Notes: generated by a model from the letters alone, not told the origin. A stretch of 64,000 nt of DNA from Nocardia nova NBRC 15556 (GCF_001613005.1 NZ_BDBN01000033.1:35226-99225); one strand, 5' to 3'. Counted from the stretch's first letter, positions 7,529 through 18,293 are shown. A program made the numbers and translations.

Positions 7529-8683
7529 TCAGAACACCCGCACTTGCCCGGGCAATACCGGCACGGTATCGGGCAGGTTGGCGTAGGTTTTCAGCCCGTT
7601 GCCGAACATCACCGGCTCGCGGGTGTGCTCGGGCAGATGTTTGACCAGCCAGCGCGGATCGTCGAAGGTCCAGTGCGGATAGTCCGAGGAGAACAACAGA
7701 ATCCTGTCCGCCTCCATCCATTCCAGCGCCCGGGTCAATTCCGTCTTGTCCTCGGGATAGTCCAGGGGCTGGGTGGTGAACTTGATGTGCTCCTTGACGT
7801 ACTCCGACGGCTTGCGCTTGATCTCGACCCATGCTTTGCGCGCCTCGTAGATCGCGTCCATCCGCCACATCAGCGGCAGGATCCAGGTGAACGCATGCTC
7901 GACCAGGATGATCCGCAACGCCGGGAAGCGGTCGAAGACGCCGTCGAAGATCAGGCTCATCACCTGATTCATCGCCAGTAGCGAGTAGGTGACCATGAAA
8001 TCGTGGTTGTAGCTGGGATATCCCACCGGCGGCATCGGCAGCATCTCGAAATTCCCGCGGGAGAGGTGGCAGGCCACCGGCAGGTCGTGCTTCACCGCGG
8101 CCGCCCACACCGGGTCGTACATCGGATCGCCCCACGCCGGCCGCGGTTCGGCGCGAATGAGGATCTGCGCCATATACGGATGTCCGGCCCATTTCTCGAT
8201 TTCGCGGACCGCGCCGGCCGGGTCCTCGGCCGCGGCGCTGATGGAACCGCGATAGCGCTGATGCCAGTTGTTGTGACCGTCGAGCCAGTCCTGATCCAGC
8301 CAGGTGTTGACCGCCGCCGCGGCCGCCGAGGTCGCCTCCGGCAGCCGTGCCTGGTGCAGGCCCGGCTCGAGGATGGCGATATCGGAGCCGGCGCCCATGA
8401 TGAGCTGCCGGAACAGCGTGTCGGGATCGCTACCCGGGAAACCGCCGTCGGGTGTGAAGGCGTCCACCCGCATCGCGTAGGCGTAGGCGAAGTCGGGGGC
8501 GTCGTAGAAGATGGTGCTGCCGACGTGGCGGTTGAGGAAATACTTGCTGCGGAACGGCTCCGGGTAGAGTTCGGCGAGCCGTCCCGGCCGGGGCACCGGG
8601 TGGACGTCGGAGTCGACCACCCGGACCGCGACCCGATCGGTGCTCGGAATCCGTTCGCGTACCTCGGTATTCGCCTGCGTCAT
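7529..8683 (-). CDS. Amidohydrolase_2 family protein B
   Basis: 384-residue member of the same family as protein A. The N-terminal metal motif DSDVHP and the C-terminal SSDYPHW are intact, and a central HLSRGNFEM carries the expected His, so this paralogue should bind metal. It is separated by 27 bp from paralogue C upstream and by 1 bp from the Rieske gene downstream. A heteromeric complex of B and C is plausible but only inferred. Confidence 0.85.
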   Translation of the reverse strand: MTQANTEVRERIPSTDRVAVRVVDSDVHPVPRPGRLAELYPEPFRSKYFLNRHVGSTIFYDAPDFAYAYAMRVDAFTPDGGFPGSDPDTLFRQLIMGAGSDIAILEPGLHQARLPEATSAAAAAVNTWLDQDWLDGHNNWHQRYRGSISAAAEDPAGAVREIEKWAGHPYMAQILIRAEPRPAWGDPMYDPVWAAAVKHDLPVACHLSRGNFEMLPMPPVGYPSYNHDFMVTYSLLAMNQVMSLIFDGVFDRFPALRIILVEHAFTWILPLMWRMDAIYEARKAWVEIKRKPSEYVKEHIKFTTQPLDYPEDKTELTRALEWMEADRILLFSSDYPHWTFDDPRWLVKHLPEHTREPVMFGNGLKTYANLPDTVPVLPGQVRVF

Positions 8684-8710
8684 GGGTATCCCTTTCGATT
8701 CCGATACCGG

Positions 8711-9802
8711 TTACCGCGTCGTCGCCGCGGCGGGAATGTCGATGCCGTACAGTCCGGCGGCATTGCGCCACAGCAGCTTCTCGCGCTGGGCGGAAGTGAG
8801 CGCCGACGGCAGCCGCGCCGGATCGTCGAGTTGCCAGTGCGGATAGCTCGAGCCGAACATCACCATGTCGTCCTTGCCGGTGAATTCCAGCCAGTCTCCG
8901 GCGAATTCGACATCGCCGGGCCCGTCGAGCCGGCCCTGGACGAAGTAGATCGAGCCGGGGAGATAGTCGCTGGGCATGCGCGGCGCCCACGGCGTCTGCT
9001 CGAGGTGCGGACGGCCGAAGGTGTCCATCCGCCACATCATCGGGGTGAGCAGGTCGGCCGCGCCGTCGGCCCACACGAAGCGCAGATCGGGAAAGCGTTC
9101 GAACACGCCCTCGGCGATCATGTTCATCTGGTGGTACAGATAATTCAGCGCCATGAAGCCGAGGTACTGCTCGTAGGTGCGCGGATGTCCGGACGGGGTG
9201 GGCGGATAGGCCACGCCCGAACCGGATTCGATATGCACCGCGACCGGCAGCCGCGCGGCCGCCGCGGCCTCCCACAGGGGCCAGAACTGTGGCTTTCCGT
9301 AGAGTTCGCGCGACTGCAGCGGAATGCCGATCTGCACGACGCGCGGATGGGAGCCCCAGCGTTCGATCTCGCGGACCGCGCCGGAGATGTCCTCCGGATT
9401 CACCCGCAGCGTGCCTCGGTAGCGGTCGGCGTAGGTGCCGGAGTCCAGCCAGCGCGAGATCATCATCTCGTTGTGCGCGCTCGCGATCGCGGTCCCCAGA
9501 TGGCGGTCGGGCATGATGCCGCGGGTCATCGGATGCAGGACGGCGATGTCGGTTCCGCGCTCGCCGAAGAGCACCTGCCCCACGGCATCGGGCTCGGAGC
9601 CGGGATATCCGCCCTCGGACAGGACGGTGCCCGGGGCGTATTCACCGCCGGGCGCGCCGTACCAGTCCATCTCGACATCCGGATAGCCGCGAGCGCTGTA
9701 CGGCTCGCGCAGCCAGGTGCGCAGTTCGGGGTTGCCCTGGAAGAAGATGTGCACGCTCGCATCGATCAGCGGGCTGGTGCTGCCGTCGGGGAGAGTGATC
9801 AT
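8711..9802 (-). CDS. Amidohydrolase_2 paralogue C with lost metal ligands
   Basis: 363-residue paralogue of A and B. It keeps the fold-defining segments (LEQTPWAPRMPSDY, FGSSYPHWQLDD), but the metal motif DxDxH is DASVH and GSDYPH is GSSYPH, so two expected Asp ligands are Ser. I checked both codons on the DNA. It may be a non-catalytic partner of protein B or use different chemistry. The ATG at 9802 has AGGAGG 5 nt upstream; the frame continues 5' but antisense into the regulator region and was rejected. First gene of the four-gene run down to 6172. Confidence 0.82.
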   Translation of the reverse strand: MITLPDGSTSPLIDASVHIFFQGNPELRTWLREPYSARGYPDVEMDWYGAPGGEYAPGTVLSEGGYPGSEPDAVGQVLFGERGTDIAVLHPMTRGIMPDRHLGTAIASAHNEMMISRWLDSGTYADRYRGTLRVNPEDISGAVREIERWGSHPRVVQIGIPLQSRELYGKPQFWPLWEAAAAARLPVAVHIESGSGVAYPPTPSGHPRTYEQYLGFMALNYLYHQMNMIAEGVFERFPDLRFVWADGAADLLTPMMWRMDTFGRPHLEQTPWAPRMPSDYLPGSIYFVQGRLDGPGDVEFAGDWLEFTGKDDMVMFGSSYPHWQLDDPARLPSALTSAQREKLLWRNAAGLYGIDIPAAATTR

Positions 9803-10010
9803 CGGCCCTCCTGCGGGAAATGCCGCGCAGCTGCGGGATTCGGTCTCGGCGAGGCGGAACGGTCCGGCTCGGGATGGTCGGTCATGCGGGCTCCGTTGCG
9901 GGAATTCGAATGCGTTCGCGGGCTGCCGTCGGCCCGGCGGTCGGGGAGAGTGCCCGAAAGGCTGTGCGGCGGACGGACCGGTGCGCGTTCGCCGGAGCGA
10001 ATGCGCGAAC

Positions 10011-10020
10011 CAAATATTTG
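10011..10020. promoter_or_regulatory. AT-rich palindrome upstream of the amidohydrolase operon
   Basis: CAAATATTTG is a perfect 10-bp palindrome flanked by GAAC and GTTC, conspicuous in GC-rich DNA. It lies in the 272-bp gap between the tandem TetR gene and amidohydrolase C, about 210 bp before the latter's start. It is a candidate operator or promoter core; nothing else is recognisable in that gap. Confidence 0.35.
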
Positions 10021-10074
10021 TTCCGCAACTGTACGTCGAAACCCGCCCGGCGCACAAGGGCCGCCGTCCGGCGG

Positions 10075-11367
10075 TCAGGCGGCGGGGGCGGTGCGAGTGG
10101 CGCCGCACAGCAGAGTCGCGCGGGAATGTGCGTGTGCCGCATCGATTCCCACGCGCGCGACCACCGGCGGGGGCATCCAGATCAGGTCGCGCACACACGC
10201 CGACAGCCGGCTCTTGGTGATGCCCTCGATGGTGATCTCGCCGTCGGCTCGGCCCTGGTCGACGATGGTCGCGATCTGACGTGCGCGACGGCGCAGGACC
10301 TCGATCACGTCGCTGGTGTCGGGGGGAGTGGACCGGAACCACGCGCGCTGGATCGCGAACTCGAGGTCGAAACGCCACAGGGCGTTGAGATTGATCCAGG
10401 TCAGCGCGTCGAGTTTGGCGACGGCGGAGCTGTCGGTGCCGACCACCGCTGCGTAGGCGCGCGAAATCTCGTCGTGGAAGGACCCCATGATCGAATCCAG
10501 CAGCGCCTGTTTCGATTCCACGGTCCGGTACACGCTGCCTGCGCCCATTCCGGCGGCGGTGGCGATATCGCGCATGGTGGTCGCCTCGTAACCGCGGCGG
10601 GCGAACTCCGCGCGTGCCACCGCGCGCAGCCGGGCGGTGCGGTCGTCGTCGCCGGTGTCGTCGGGATTCGCCCAGGTGGCGATGCTCTCGCGCGCGGCGC
10701 GCAGGGCCGCGGAGCGATCGAGCGCGGCGGGCGAGGCCGGCACGGCGGGCAGGCCGTCGAGCAGCAGGCGGCACACCACCGTGGCGACGCGGTCGGCGGA
10801 ATTCTCGCGATGCAGGACCGACAGGCCGATGTGCAACATGGTCTGGCACAGCTGTTCGGCCAGCACGGAACGGTCCACGGCCGCGGTGAGGTAGCCGTGA
10901 TCGGCCGCGGCGTCGAGCAGGGCGCGCATGGCTGTCGTCGGTGCGGAGGGTGGGTCGGCGGCGAGCGCGACGAGCGCGGTGCCGGCGCCGGTGTGCGGTT
11001 CGTAGATCGACAACTGCAGTGCCGCGCGGTGTTCCAGCGCGCAGGCGGCGAGGGCGGTGGCGTAGCCGTTCACAACGTCGAAGGCCCGGTCGGCGCCGGT
11101 GATCGCCGACGGCGGCTGCGCCGACCGGGCCACGGCATCCAGCGCCGCGTGGTAACGCTCGAGCAGTTCGACCGCGATCGCTTCCTTCGATTCGAAGTGG
11201 TGGTAGAGACTGCCGGGCAGGATGCCGCAGGCATCGGCGACGTCCTTCACATTCGTCCCGGCGTACCCCGCGGAGGCGAACAGTTCCGCGGCCGCGCGCA
11301 GGATCTCGGTCCGCCGCACGCTGTCGGCGCGAGCGGGAACCGGCGCGGTGGACTGTGATCGTGGCAT
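10075..11367 (-). CDS. Tandem (double) TetR-family regulator, Mce3R-like architecture
   Basis: 430-residue fusion of two complete TetR repressor units. The first HTH is at about 39-60 (VKDVADACGI, SLYHHFESKEA), the second at about 264-285 (MRDIATAAGM, SVYRTVESKQA). Each is followed by an all-helical ligand domain. M. tuberculosis Mce3R has this two-TetR layout, works as one chain with two DNA-binding heads and represses lipid-metabolism genes. The start was taken at MPRSQST (ATG 11367); an upstream in-frame extension is less likely. It sits between the amidohydrolase operon and the mmsA operon and is the best candidate regulator of region A. Confidence 0.88.
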   Translation of the reverse strand: MPRSQSTAPVPARADSVRRTEILRAAAELFASAGYAGTNVKDVADACGILPGSLYHHFESKEAIAVELLERYHAALDAVARSAQPPSAITGADRAFDVVNGYATALAACALEHRAALQLSIYEPHTGAGTALVALAADPPSAPTTAMRALLDAAADHGYLTAAVDRSVLAEQLCQTMLHIGLSVLHRENSADRVATVVCRLLLDGLPAVPASPAALDRSAALRAARESIATWANPDDTGDDDRTARLRAVARAEFARRGYEATTMRDIATAAGMGAGSVYRTVESKQALLDSIMGSFHDEISRAYAAVVGTDSSAVAKLDALTWINLNALWRFDLEFAIQRAWFRSTPPDTSDVIEVLRRRARQIATIVDQGRADGEITIEGITKSRLSACVRDLIWMPPPVVARVGIDAAHAHSRATLLCGATRTAPAA

Positions 11368-11432
11368 CTGCTCAGTGTGACCGATCTTCGCGACCCGTAC
11401 GACGCGGCCCGGAGCGCGTGCCGTCCGGGTGG

Positions 11433-12974
11433 TCAGTCGTTGCGCGGGAAGCCCAGATTCAGCCCGCCGTGGCTCGGATCGAGCCACCGGCTGGTCACGG
11501 CCTTGGTGCGGGTGAAGAAGTGCACACCCTGTACGCCGTGCGCGTGCGTGTCACCGAACAGCGAGCTCTTCCAGCCGCCGAAACTGTAGTAGGCCATGGG
11601 AACCGGAATGGGGACGTTGATGCCGACCATCCCCACCTCGACCTCGTACTGGAAGCGCCGGGCCGCGCCGCCGTCGTTGGTGAAGATCGCGGTGCCGTTG
11701 CCGTAGGGGTTGCCGTTGATCAGCTCGAGGGCCTGCTCGTATCCGTCGACTCGCACCACCGCGAGGACCGGGCCGAAGATCTCCTCGCGATAGGCGGCCA
11801 TCTCCGGGGTCACGTGGTCGAGCAGCGTCGGTCCGAGCCAGAAGCCCTGGGACACATCGATATCGGCGTCGGCGGTGCCGATCGCGCCGCGGCCGTCGAC
11901 GACGATGCGGGCGCCCTCGGCCTCGGCGGTATCGACGGCGGTGGCCACCTTGTCGCGGTGCGCGCGGGTGACCAGCGGTCCCATATCGGCCTCACCGTGC
12001 CCGTCGCCGAGGCGCAGGCCTCGAGTGCGCTCGGCCACCCGGGCTACCAGCTCGTCGGCGATATCGCCGACCGCGACGGCCACCGAGATGGCCATGCAGC
12101 GTTCTCCGGCCGACCCGTATCCGGCATTGACCAGCGCGTCCGCGGCCAGGTCCAGATCGGCGTCGGGAAGGATCACCGCATGGTTCTTGGCGCCGCCGAG
12201 GGCCTGGACCCGCTTGCCGGTCGCGGTGGCGGTGGCGTAGACGTACTCGGCGATCGGAGTGGAGCCCACGAAGGAGACGGCCTTGATCGCCGGTTCGGTC
12301 AACAGCGCGTCCACGGCCTCCTTGTCGCCCTGCACGACGTTGAAGACGCCGGGCGGCAGTCCCGCCTCCTCCCACAGCTTCGCCAGCCACAGCGCTGCGG
12401 ACGGATCCTTCTCACTGGGTTTGAGCACGACGGTATTGCCGGTGGCGACCGCCAGCGGGAAGAACCACATCGGCACCATGGCCGGGAAGTTGAACGGCGA
12501 GATGATCGCGACCGGACCGAGCGGGGCTCGCACCGAGTACGCGTCCACGCCGGTGGAGACGTTCTGCGTGAACCCGCCTTCCACCAGATGCGGTATTCCG
12601 CAGGCGAATTCGACCACTTCCTGACCGCGCGAGACCTCACCGAGGGCATCGGAGAACACCTTGCCGTGTTCGGCGGTGATCAGTCCGGCCAGTTCGGATT
12701 TGCGGGCGTTGAGCAGTTCGCGGAAGCGGAATACGATCGAGGTGCGCCGGGTCAGCGAGGTGTCGCGCCAGCCCGGGAAGGCGGCCGCCGCGGACTCGAC
12801 GGCGGCGCGGACCTCCTCGGGCCCGGCCATGGCGACCGCGCCCGTGACCCGTCCGGTGGCGGGATCGGTCACCGGGGCGGTGCGCGCGGCGACGCCGGGC
12901 CGGAGGCCGCCGTCGATCCAGTGGCCGATGTGCGCGCCGTCCGTGGCGGCGGTCGGTTCGATCGTGCCGGTCAC
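11433..12974 (-). CDS. mmsA: CoA-acylating methylmalonate-semialdehyde dehydrogenase
   Basis: 513-residue aldehyde dehydrogenase of the MmsA type, which oxidises methylmalonate (or malonate) semialdehyde with NAD+ and CoA to propionyl-CoA (or acetyl-CoA) and CO2. Visible: FNFPAMVPMWFFPLA, KPSEKDPS, GGAKNHAVILPDAD and the catalytic Cys in GERCMAISVAV, all characteristic of MmsA rather than simple aldehyde dehydrogenases. The GTG start overlaps the stop of the small Cys-pair gene by 4 nt. With the mutase genes nearby, it likely channels a rearranged branched acid into propionyl-CoA; valine catabolism is the classic alternative. Confidence 0.93.
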   Translation of the reverse strand: MTGTIEPTAATDGAHIGHWIDGGLRPGVAARTAPVTDPATGRVTGAVAMAGPEEVRAAVESAAAAFPGWRDTSLTRRTSIVFRFRELLNARKSELAGLITAEHGKVFSDALGEVSRGQEVVEFACGIPHLVEGGFTQNVSTGVDAYSVRAPLGPVAIISPFNFPAMVPMWFFPLAVATGNTVVLKPSEKDPSAALWLAKLWEEAGLPPGVFNVVQGDKEAVDALLTEPAIKAVSFVGSTPIAEYVYATATATGKRVQALGGAKNHAVILPDADLDLAADALVNAGYGSAGERCMAISVAVAVGDIADELVARVAERTRGLRLGDGHGEADMGPLVTRAHRDKVATAVDTAEAEGARIVVDGRGAIGTADADIDVSQGFWLGPTLLDHVTPEMAAYREEIFGPVLAVVRVDGYEQALELINGNPYGNGTAIFTNDGGAARRFQYEVEVGMVGINVPIPVPMAYYSFGGWKSSLFGDTHAHGVQGVHFFTRTKAVTSRWLDPSHGGLNLGFPRND

Positions 12975-13189
12975 GACCGGGCCCCCGCGTGCGCACCGGT
13001 CATGGTGGTCAGCGGCGCCGCGCCGTACCAGCCGCAGGGCAGGCCGCAGCTGGCGGTGATCTCGATCTCGCGGCGATGGTCGGCGAAGGTGCGAACGGTG
13101 CGCACCGCCTCCGCGGCGTAGCCACAGCGCGGGCAGGTGCCGAAGTAGTCCAGTATCTGGCGGACCGCGATATCGACGGGCGGCTGCAT
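12971..13189 (-). CDS. Small Cys-pair (zinc-ribbon-like) protein
   Basis: 72-residue protein with CPRCGY near residue 18 and CGLPCGW near residue 50, a likely zinc-ribbon or similar metal site. The start MQPPVDIAVRQILDYFGTC has a CGGAGGTACTG-like ribosome site just upstream. It overlaps mmsA by GTGA, so the two are translationally coupled. I do not recognise the family; a role as accessory or scaffold for the dehydrogenase is only inference. Confidence 0.72.
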   Translation of the reverse strand: MQPPVDIAVRQILDYFGTCPRCGYAAEAVRTVRTFADHRREIEITASCGLPCGWYGAAPLTTMTGAHAGARS

Positions 13190-13247
13190 CAGTACCTCCG
13201 GGTCACGAGTTGAGTTGTGCGGCAAGGGATTCGCGTATGTCGTGCGG

Positions 13248-14072
13248 TCAGTCCAGGAACAGGTCCGGGATCGGCCGCTCGCCGCCGCCGTAGCCCGACA
13301 GGTCGCGGACTCCGGATTCGATGAGCACCTCGGCGTCGATGTAGCAGTTGCCGGTGGTGTATTTCGCGGGCCGGGAAAGGATTTCGGCGGCGGCATCGCC
13401 CATGATGCGCGGATCGCGCGCCGAGGCGAGCAGGTCGGACCCGTCGGCCATATTCGCCACCGCCGAGGTCGCGATGTAGGTCTGCGGCCACAGGCAGTTC
13501 ACCCCGATCGCCGCCTCGGCGAATTCGGTGGCCCAGCCGAGCGACAACAGCGTCATCGCGTATTTGGACTGGGTGTAGGCGGGATGCGCGCCCAGCCAGC
13601 GAGGGCTGAGGTTCAGTGGCGGCGAGATGGTCAGCACATGGGCCTCGGGTGCCTCGCGCAGCGCCGGCAGGCAGGCCTGGGTGAGCAGGAAGGTGCCGCG
13701 CACGTTGATCTCCTGCATCAGGTCGAAGCGTTTGGCCGGAAGTGAGTCGGTCGGCTCCACCGCGATCGCACTGGCGTTGTTGACGCAGATATCGATGCCG
13801 CCGAAGCGGTCGACCGCGGTCTGCGCCGCGCGCCGCACATCCTCCTCGCGCCGCACATCGCCCACCACCGCGACGGCCTTCCCGCCCGCGGCCTCGATCT
13901 CGGCCACGGCGGTGTGCACGGTGCCCGGCAGTTTCGGATGCGGTTGCGCGGTCTTGGCCAGCAGCACGATATTCGCGCCCCGGGCGGCCGCGGCGACGGC
14001 GATGGCGAGGCCGATCCCGCGGCTTGCGCCGGAGACGACCATGGTGCGGCCGGCCAACGGATATGCGGGCAT
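13248..14072 (-). CDS. Short-chain dehydrogenase/reductase (HSDL2/AtuG-like)
   Basis: 274-residue SDR. Cofactor motif SGASRGIGLA near residue 13, NNASAI, and catalytic YTQSKYA with an upstream Ser-containing SPPLNLSP. The extended C-terminal region with TGNCYIDAEVL is typical of the HSDL2/citronellol-dehydrogenase-like group that acts on branched or hydroxyacyl substrates. The start is MPAYPLAG (14072); an in-frame ATG at 14144 would overlap the divergent mutase promoter. It lies 58 bp upstream of the Cys-pair gene and 74 bp from the divergent mutase. Confidence 0.85.
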   Translation of the reverse strand: MPAYPLAGRTMVVSGASRGIGLAIAVAAAARGANIVLLAKTAQPHPKLPGTVHTAVAEIEAAGGKAVAVVGDVRREEDVRRAAQTAVDRFGGIDICVNNASAIAVEPTDSLPAKRFDLMQEINVRGTFLLTQACLPALREAPEAHVLTISPPLNLSPRWLGAHPAYTQSKYAMTLLSLGWATEFAEAAIGVNCLWPQTYIATSAVANMADGSDLLASARDPRIMGDAAAEILSRPAKYTTGNCYIDAEVLIESGVRDLSGYGGGERPIPDLFLD

Positions 14073-14146
14073 GACGCTCCTCGAAGTCAGTCGTTCGCCT
14101 TTGATGGTATTGGCATTCTCTTTTTTTGCAAGTAACGTATTCAAGG

Positions 14147-15723
<1,577 letters not shown>

Positions 15724-15724
<1 letters not shown>

Positions 15725-16137
15725 TGCCCGCGCGCGTACTGGTCGCCAAACCGGGCCTGGACGGCCACGATCGTGGTGCGAAGATCGTCGCGCGCACACT
15801 GCGCGACGCCGGTTTCGAGGTCGTCTACACCGGCATCCGCCGCCGCGTCGAGGAGATCGTGTCCATCGCGGTGGCCGAGGATGTGGCGGTGGTGGGGCTG
15901 AGCATTCTGTCGGGCGCGCACCTCGGACTCACCACCAAGGTGGTGGAGGGATTGCGCGCCGCCGACGCCGCGGATATCGCGGTCGTGGTCGGCGGCACCA
16001 TCCCGCAGGCCGATGTGCCGAAACTCCTCGAGGCGGGCGCGGCGGCGGTGTTTCCGACCGGCACCCCGCTGGATCACCTGGTGCGCGAGATCCGCGCGCT
16101 GACCGCGACGGTGGCGGGCCCGGCCGAGCCGAGATGA
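15724..16137 (+). CDS. B12-binding small subunit of acyl-CoA mutase
   Basis: 137-residue cobalamin-binding domain. LAKPGLDGHDRGAK-like text gives the DxHxxG motif (Asp13, His15, Gly18), where His15 would be the lower cobalt ligand. Further motifs of the fold are GLSILSGAH and VVGGTIPQ. ATG overlaps the large-subunit stop (TGATG), so a stoichiometric complex is expected, as in HcmA/HcmB or IcmA/IcmB. No MeaB-type GTPase chaperone and no B12 riboswitch are in the window. Confidence 0.9.
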
Positions 16138-16461
16138 CCGCGACCCACCGCACACCGCAGGTCACGGCCGGGCGAAGGGGCGGCGTCGCACCGGTCACGG
16201 ACACGCACGTCCGAGCGTCCGAGAACGGGCGGTCCGGGCATTTCGGGTGCCGAACGTGGCCGATGGACGCCCAGAATGCGCGCTGGACGGCGGCCTGTAA
16301 TGAACTCGTGCCCCTTTTCACAGGTTGAGCACGGTCCCAGCTGACATAGTCTGAGCAGGCGAGTTCTGTTCAGGGCAGTTTCGGAGCCGGTCGCGGTCCA
16401 GGCGATCGTCGGCGCGAACGAGCGGAACCGCAGTCGGCAGGGGCAGTCGAGGAGGTCGGCC
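16138..16461. other. 324-bp intergenic region, no convincing gene
   Basis: A 64-codon frame (16134-16328) starts by ATGA overlap with the mutase stop, but its composition (His, Arg, Gly-rich, no domain) does not look like a protein. A weak promoter-like pair, TTGAGC at 16325 and TAGTCT at 16347, may serve the phosphatase gene. Nothing else seen. Confidence 0.4.
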
Positions 16462-17202
16462 GTGCACACAGCGGTGACGACGGCAATCACACGGCGTGAG
16501 TTGATGCGGCTCACGGGAATCACAGCGCATTCGGTCAGCCGGCGTGGCGGCCGGTCGCTGAATGCCGACGCGGTGTCGGGTTATATCGACTCCGCGGTCG
16601 GGCGCAGCGCCTTCGCCGTCGCCGACGGCATCGGCGATCATCTGCTGGCCGCGCGGGCGGCGCGCACCGTGGCGCAGGTCGCGGCGCGGGTGGCTGTCGG
16701 TGGCAGTGCGGCCGCCGGAATCCTTGCCGCCCGACAACAATTGCTGCGCGAATTCCCCGAGCCCTCCGCCGACAGCGTGGTGGTCGTGGCCGTGTGCCCG
16801 ACACCGGACCGTATCGACGGCCCCTGTGATATCGCCTGGGTCGGCGACTGCCGGGCCTATCACTGGAACGGGCGGGTGCTGCATCAGATCACCAGCGATC
16901 ACACCGTTGCCGAGATGATGAACGCGCGCGGCATCACCGTCGCGCCCCGGATGCACCATATGGTGACGACCTCGGCGCGGACCGTGCAGCCGGAGGCGGT
17001 GGGCCACGGCATCACCGGCACCGGCGCCGGGCGCTGGCTGCTGAGCACGGACGGGGTGCACAAGACCTTGCCGATGACCGAGATCAAGCAGATCCTCGCC
17101 GACGCCGACTCCGCGTCGACCGCCGCGGACGCCCTGGTCGAGGCGGCGATCACGGCGGGTGCCACCGACAACACCACCGCGCTGGTCTTCGATCACGGCT
17201 GA
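16462..17202 (+). CDS. PP2C-like Ser/Thr phosphatase
   Basis: 246-residue PPM-family phosphatase. The metal motifs are recognisable but divergent: SLNADAV, VADGIGDHLL in place of DGxGG, WVGDCRAY (GDSR motif with Cys), STDGVHK and the final ATDNTT Asp. It would remove phosphate from Ser/Thr-phosphorylated proteins in the cytoplasm; no membrane segment is seen. The GTG start has GGAGG 7 nt upstream. It overlaps the convergent lycopene cyclase gene by 10 nt. No kinase gene is nearby. Confidence 0.82.
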   Translation: MHTAVTTAITRRELMRLTGITAHSVSRRGGRSLNADAVSGYIDSAVGRSAFAVADGIGDHLLAARAARTVAQVAARVAVGGSAAAGILAARQQLLREFPEPSADSVVVVAVCPTPDRIDGPCDIAWVGDCRAYHWNGRVLHQITSDHTVAEMMNARGITVAPRMHHMVTTSARTVQPEAVGHGITGTGAGRWLLSTDGVHKTLPMTEIKQILADADSASTAADALVEAAITAGATDNTTALVFDHG

Positions 17203-18293
17203 ACAGCGGGCCCGCCCGCGCGGCCGCGACCGGCACCCGGCGCGGCGGCCGCGGCCAGGATCCGGCGCAGCGGCCACGGAAGTTCCCGGAACAGCGCGGT
17301 CATGGCGGCGGCGGTGCCGCGCAGATCGGTGCGCCCGGACAGGTAGGCGCGTTGCAGGTCCGGGGGCAAGGCGAAGAAGGCGTCGAAGAAGACCGGGAGT
17401 TCCTCGGGCGGCAGCGCGAGCAGCGCCCGCAGGCCGGCCCGGCGCAGGGCGTACACCAGGCGTGCCGGGACCGGCCACAGGCTCTGCCCGGCGGCCACGG
17501 TGTCGGCGGCGGCGAGTGCGGCGCCGACGCTGTATCCGGTCGCAGGATGCAGCAGTCCACCCGCCGCCCCGAAGACGCCGTCGCGGGCCCGGCCGCCCTC
17601 GACCGGGAAGCGCACCCGTTCGATCGGTGCGTCCGCGCCGAATTCGATCCCCCGGCAGCGTAATCGGTGTTCCAGCCGGCGCCGCAGCTCGCCTTGGCCG
17701 ATCGCCGGCCGTCCGGCCAGGCAGGTCTCCTCGAACAGCACCCGGCCGCCGCCCAGCGGGATCGTGTACAGGAACGACGCCGGTTCATCGGCCTCGGTGC
17801 CGTTGTCCCGGGACCAGTCCATGAAGACGGCCGGTTCGCGATCACGGTGCAGCACAACGCCGTAGGCGGTCTGCTCGGCTCGTCGCACGTCGCGGGCCAG
17901 GCCGCGGGCGTCGACCACGCGCTGCGCGGTCGGTGTCCGGCCCGAGGCCAGCCGCACGCGGTCGGGCCGCTCGATGTCCAGGACCCGGTCGGCGATCACC
18001 CGCACGCCGGACAGGTCCAGCGCGTCCTGCAGCGCCGCGGTATCGAAAACCTGATAGGTACGGGCGATTTCGACCTCGCGGATACCCCGGGCGAGCGGCC
18101 GCTCGATCGTCGCGGCCACGACCCGGGCCGGTAGCCAGTCCGGCAATTCGTCGGCCCACGTGCCGTAGGTCGCGGGCCACCGGCGCCACGGATGCGGATC
18201 GATCGCGGTCACGGCGAGTCCGCGGACGGCCGCGCGATGCGCCAGCGCCCGCCCGGACGGGCCGAGCCCGCAGACGATGAGATCGGCACTCAT
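17193..18293 (-). CDS. Lycopene cyclase (CrtL/CrtY type)
   Basis: 366-residue FAD/NAD-binding cyclase of the plant/actinobacterial CrtL family, which closes the ends of lycopene into beta rings. Visible: N-terminal dinucleotide motif GLGPSGRALA, YGTWADEL, MDWS, the catalytic LFEETCL (FLEET-like) motif, and GGLLHPATGYSVGAAL near the middle. No other crt genes are adjacent, so the rest of the carotenoid pathway must be elsewhere. Divergent from the gene at 18441. Confidence 0.88.
   Translation of the reverse strand: MSADLIVCGLGPSGRALAHRAAVRGLAVTAIDPHPWRRWPATYGTWADELPDWLPARVVAATIERPLARGIREVEIARTYQVFDTAALQDALDLSGVRVIADRVLDIERPDRVRLASGRTPTAQRVVDARGLARDVRRAEQTAYGVVLHRDREPAVFMDWSRDNGTEADEPASFLYTIPLGGGRVLFEETCLAGRPAIGQGELRRRLEHRLRCRGIEFGADAPIERVRFPVEGGRARDGVFGAAGGLLHPATGYSVGAALAAADTVAAGQSLWPVPARLVYALRRAGLRALLALPPEELPVFFDAFFALPPDLQRAYLSGRTDLRGTAAAMTALFRELPWPLRRILAAAAAPGAGRGRAGGPAVQP

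Noticed and set aside
14073..14146. Cobalamin riboswitch before the mutase genes
   Set aside because: Only 74 bp separate the divergent genes, too short for a B12 riboswitch; only a T7 run and a half-site were seen.
16134..16328. 64-codon ORF overlapping the mutase stop by ATGA
   Set aside because: No recognisable features, atypical composition; the overlap alone is weak evidence.
16462..18293. Carotenoid gene cluster around the lycopene cyclase
   Set aside because: No crtE, crtB or crtI neighbours; flanking genes are unrelated.
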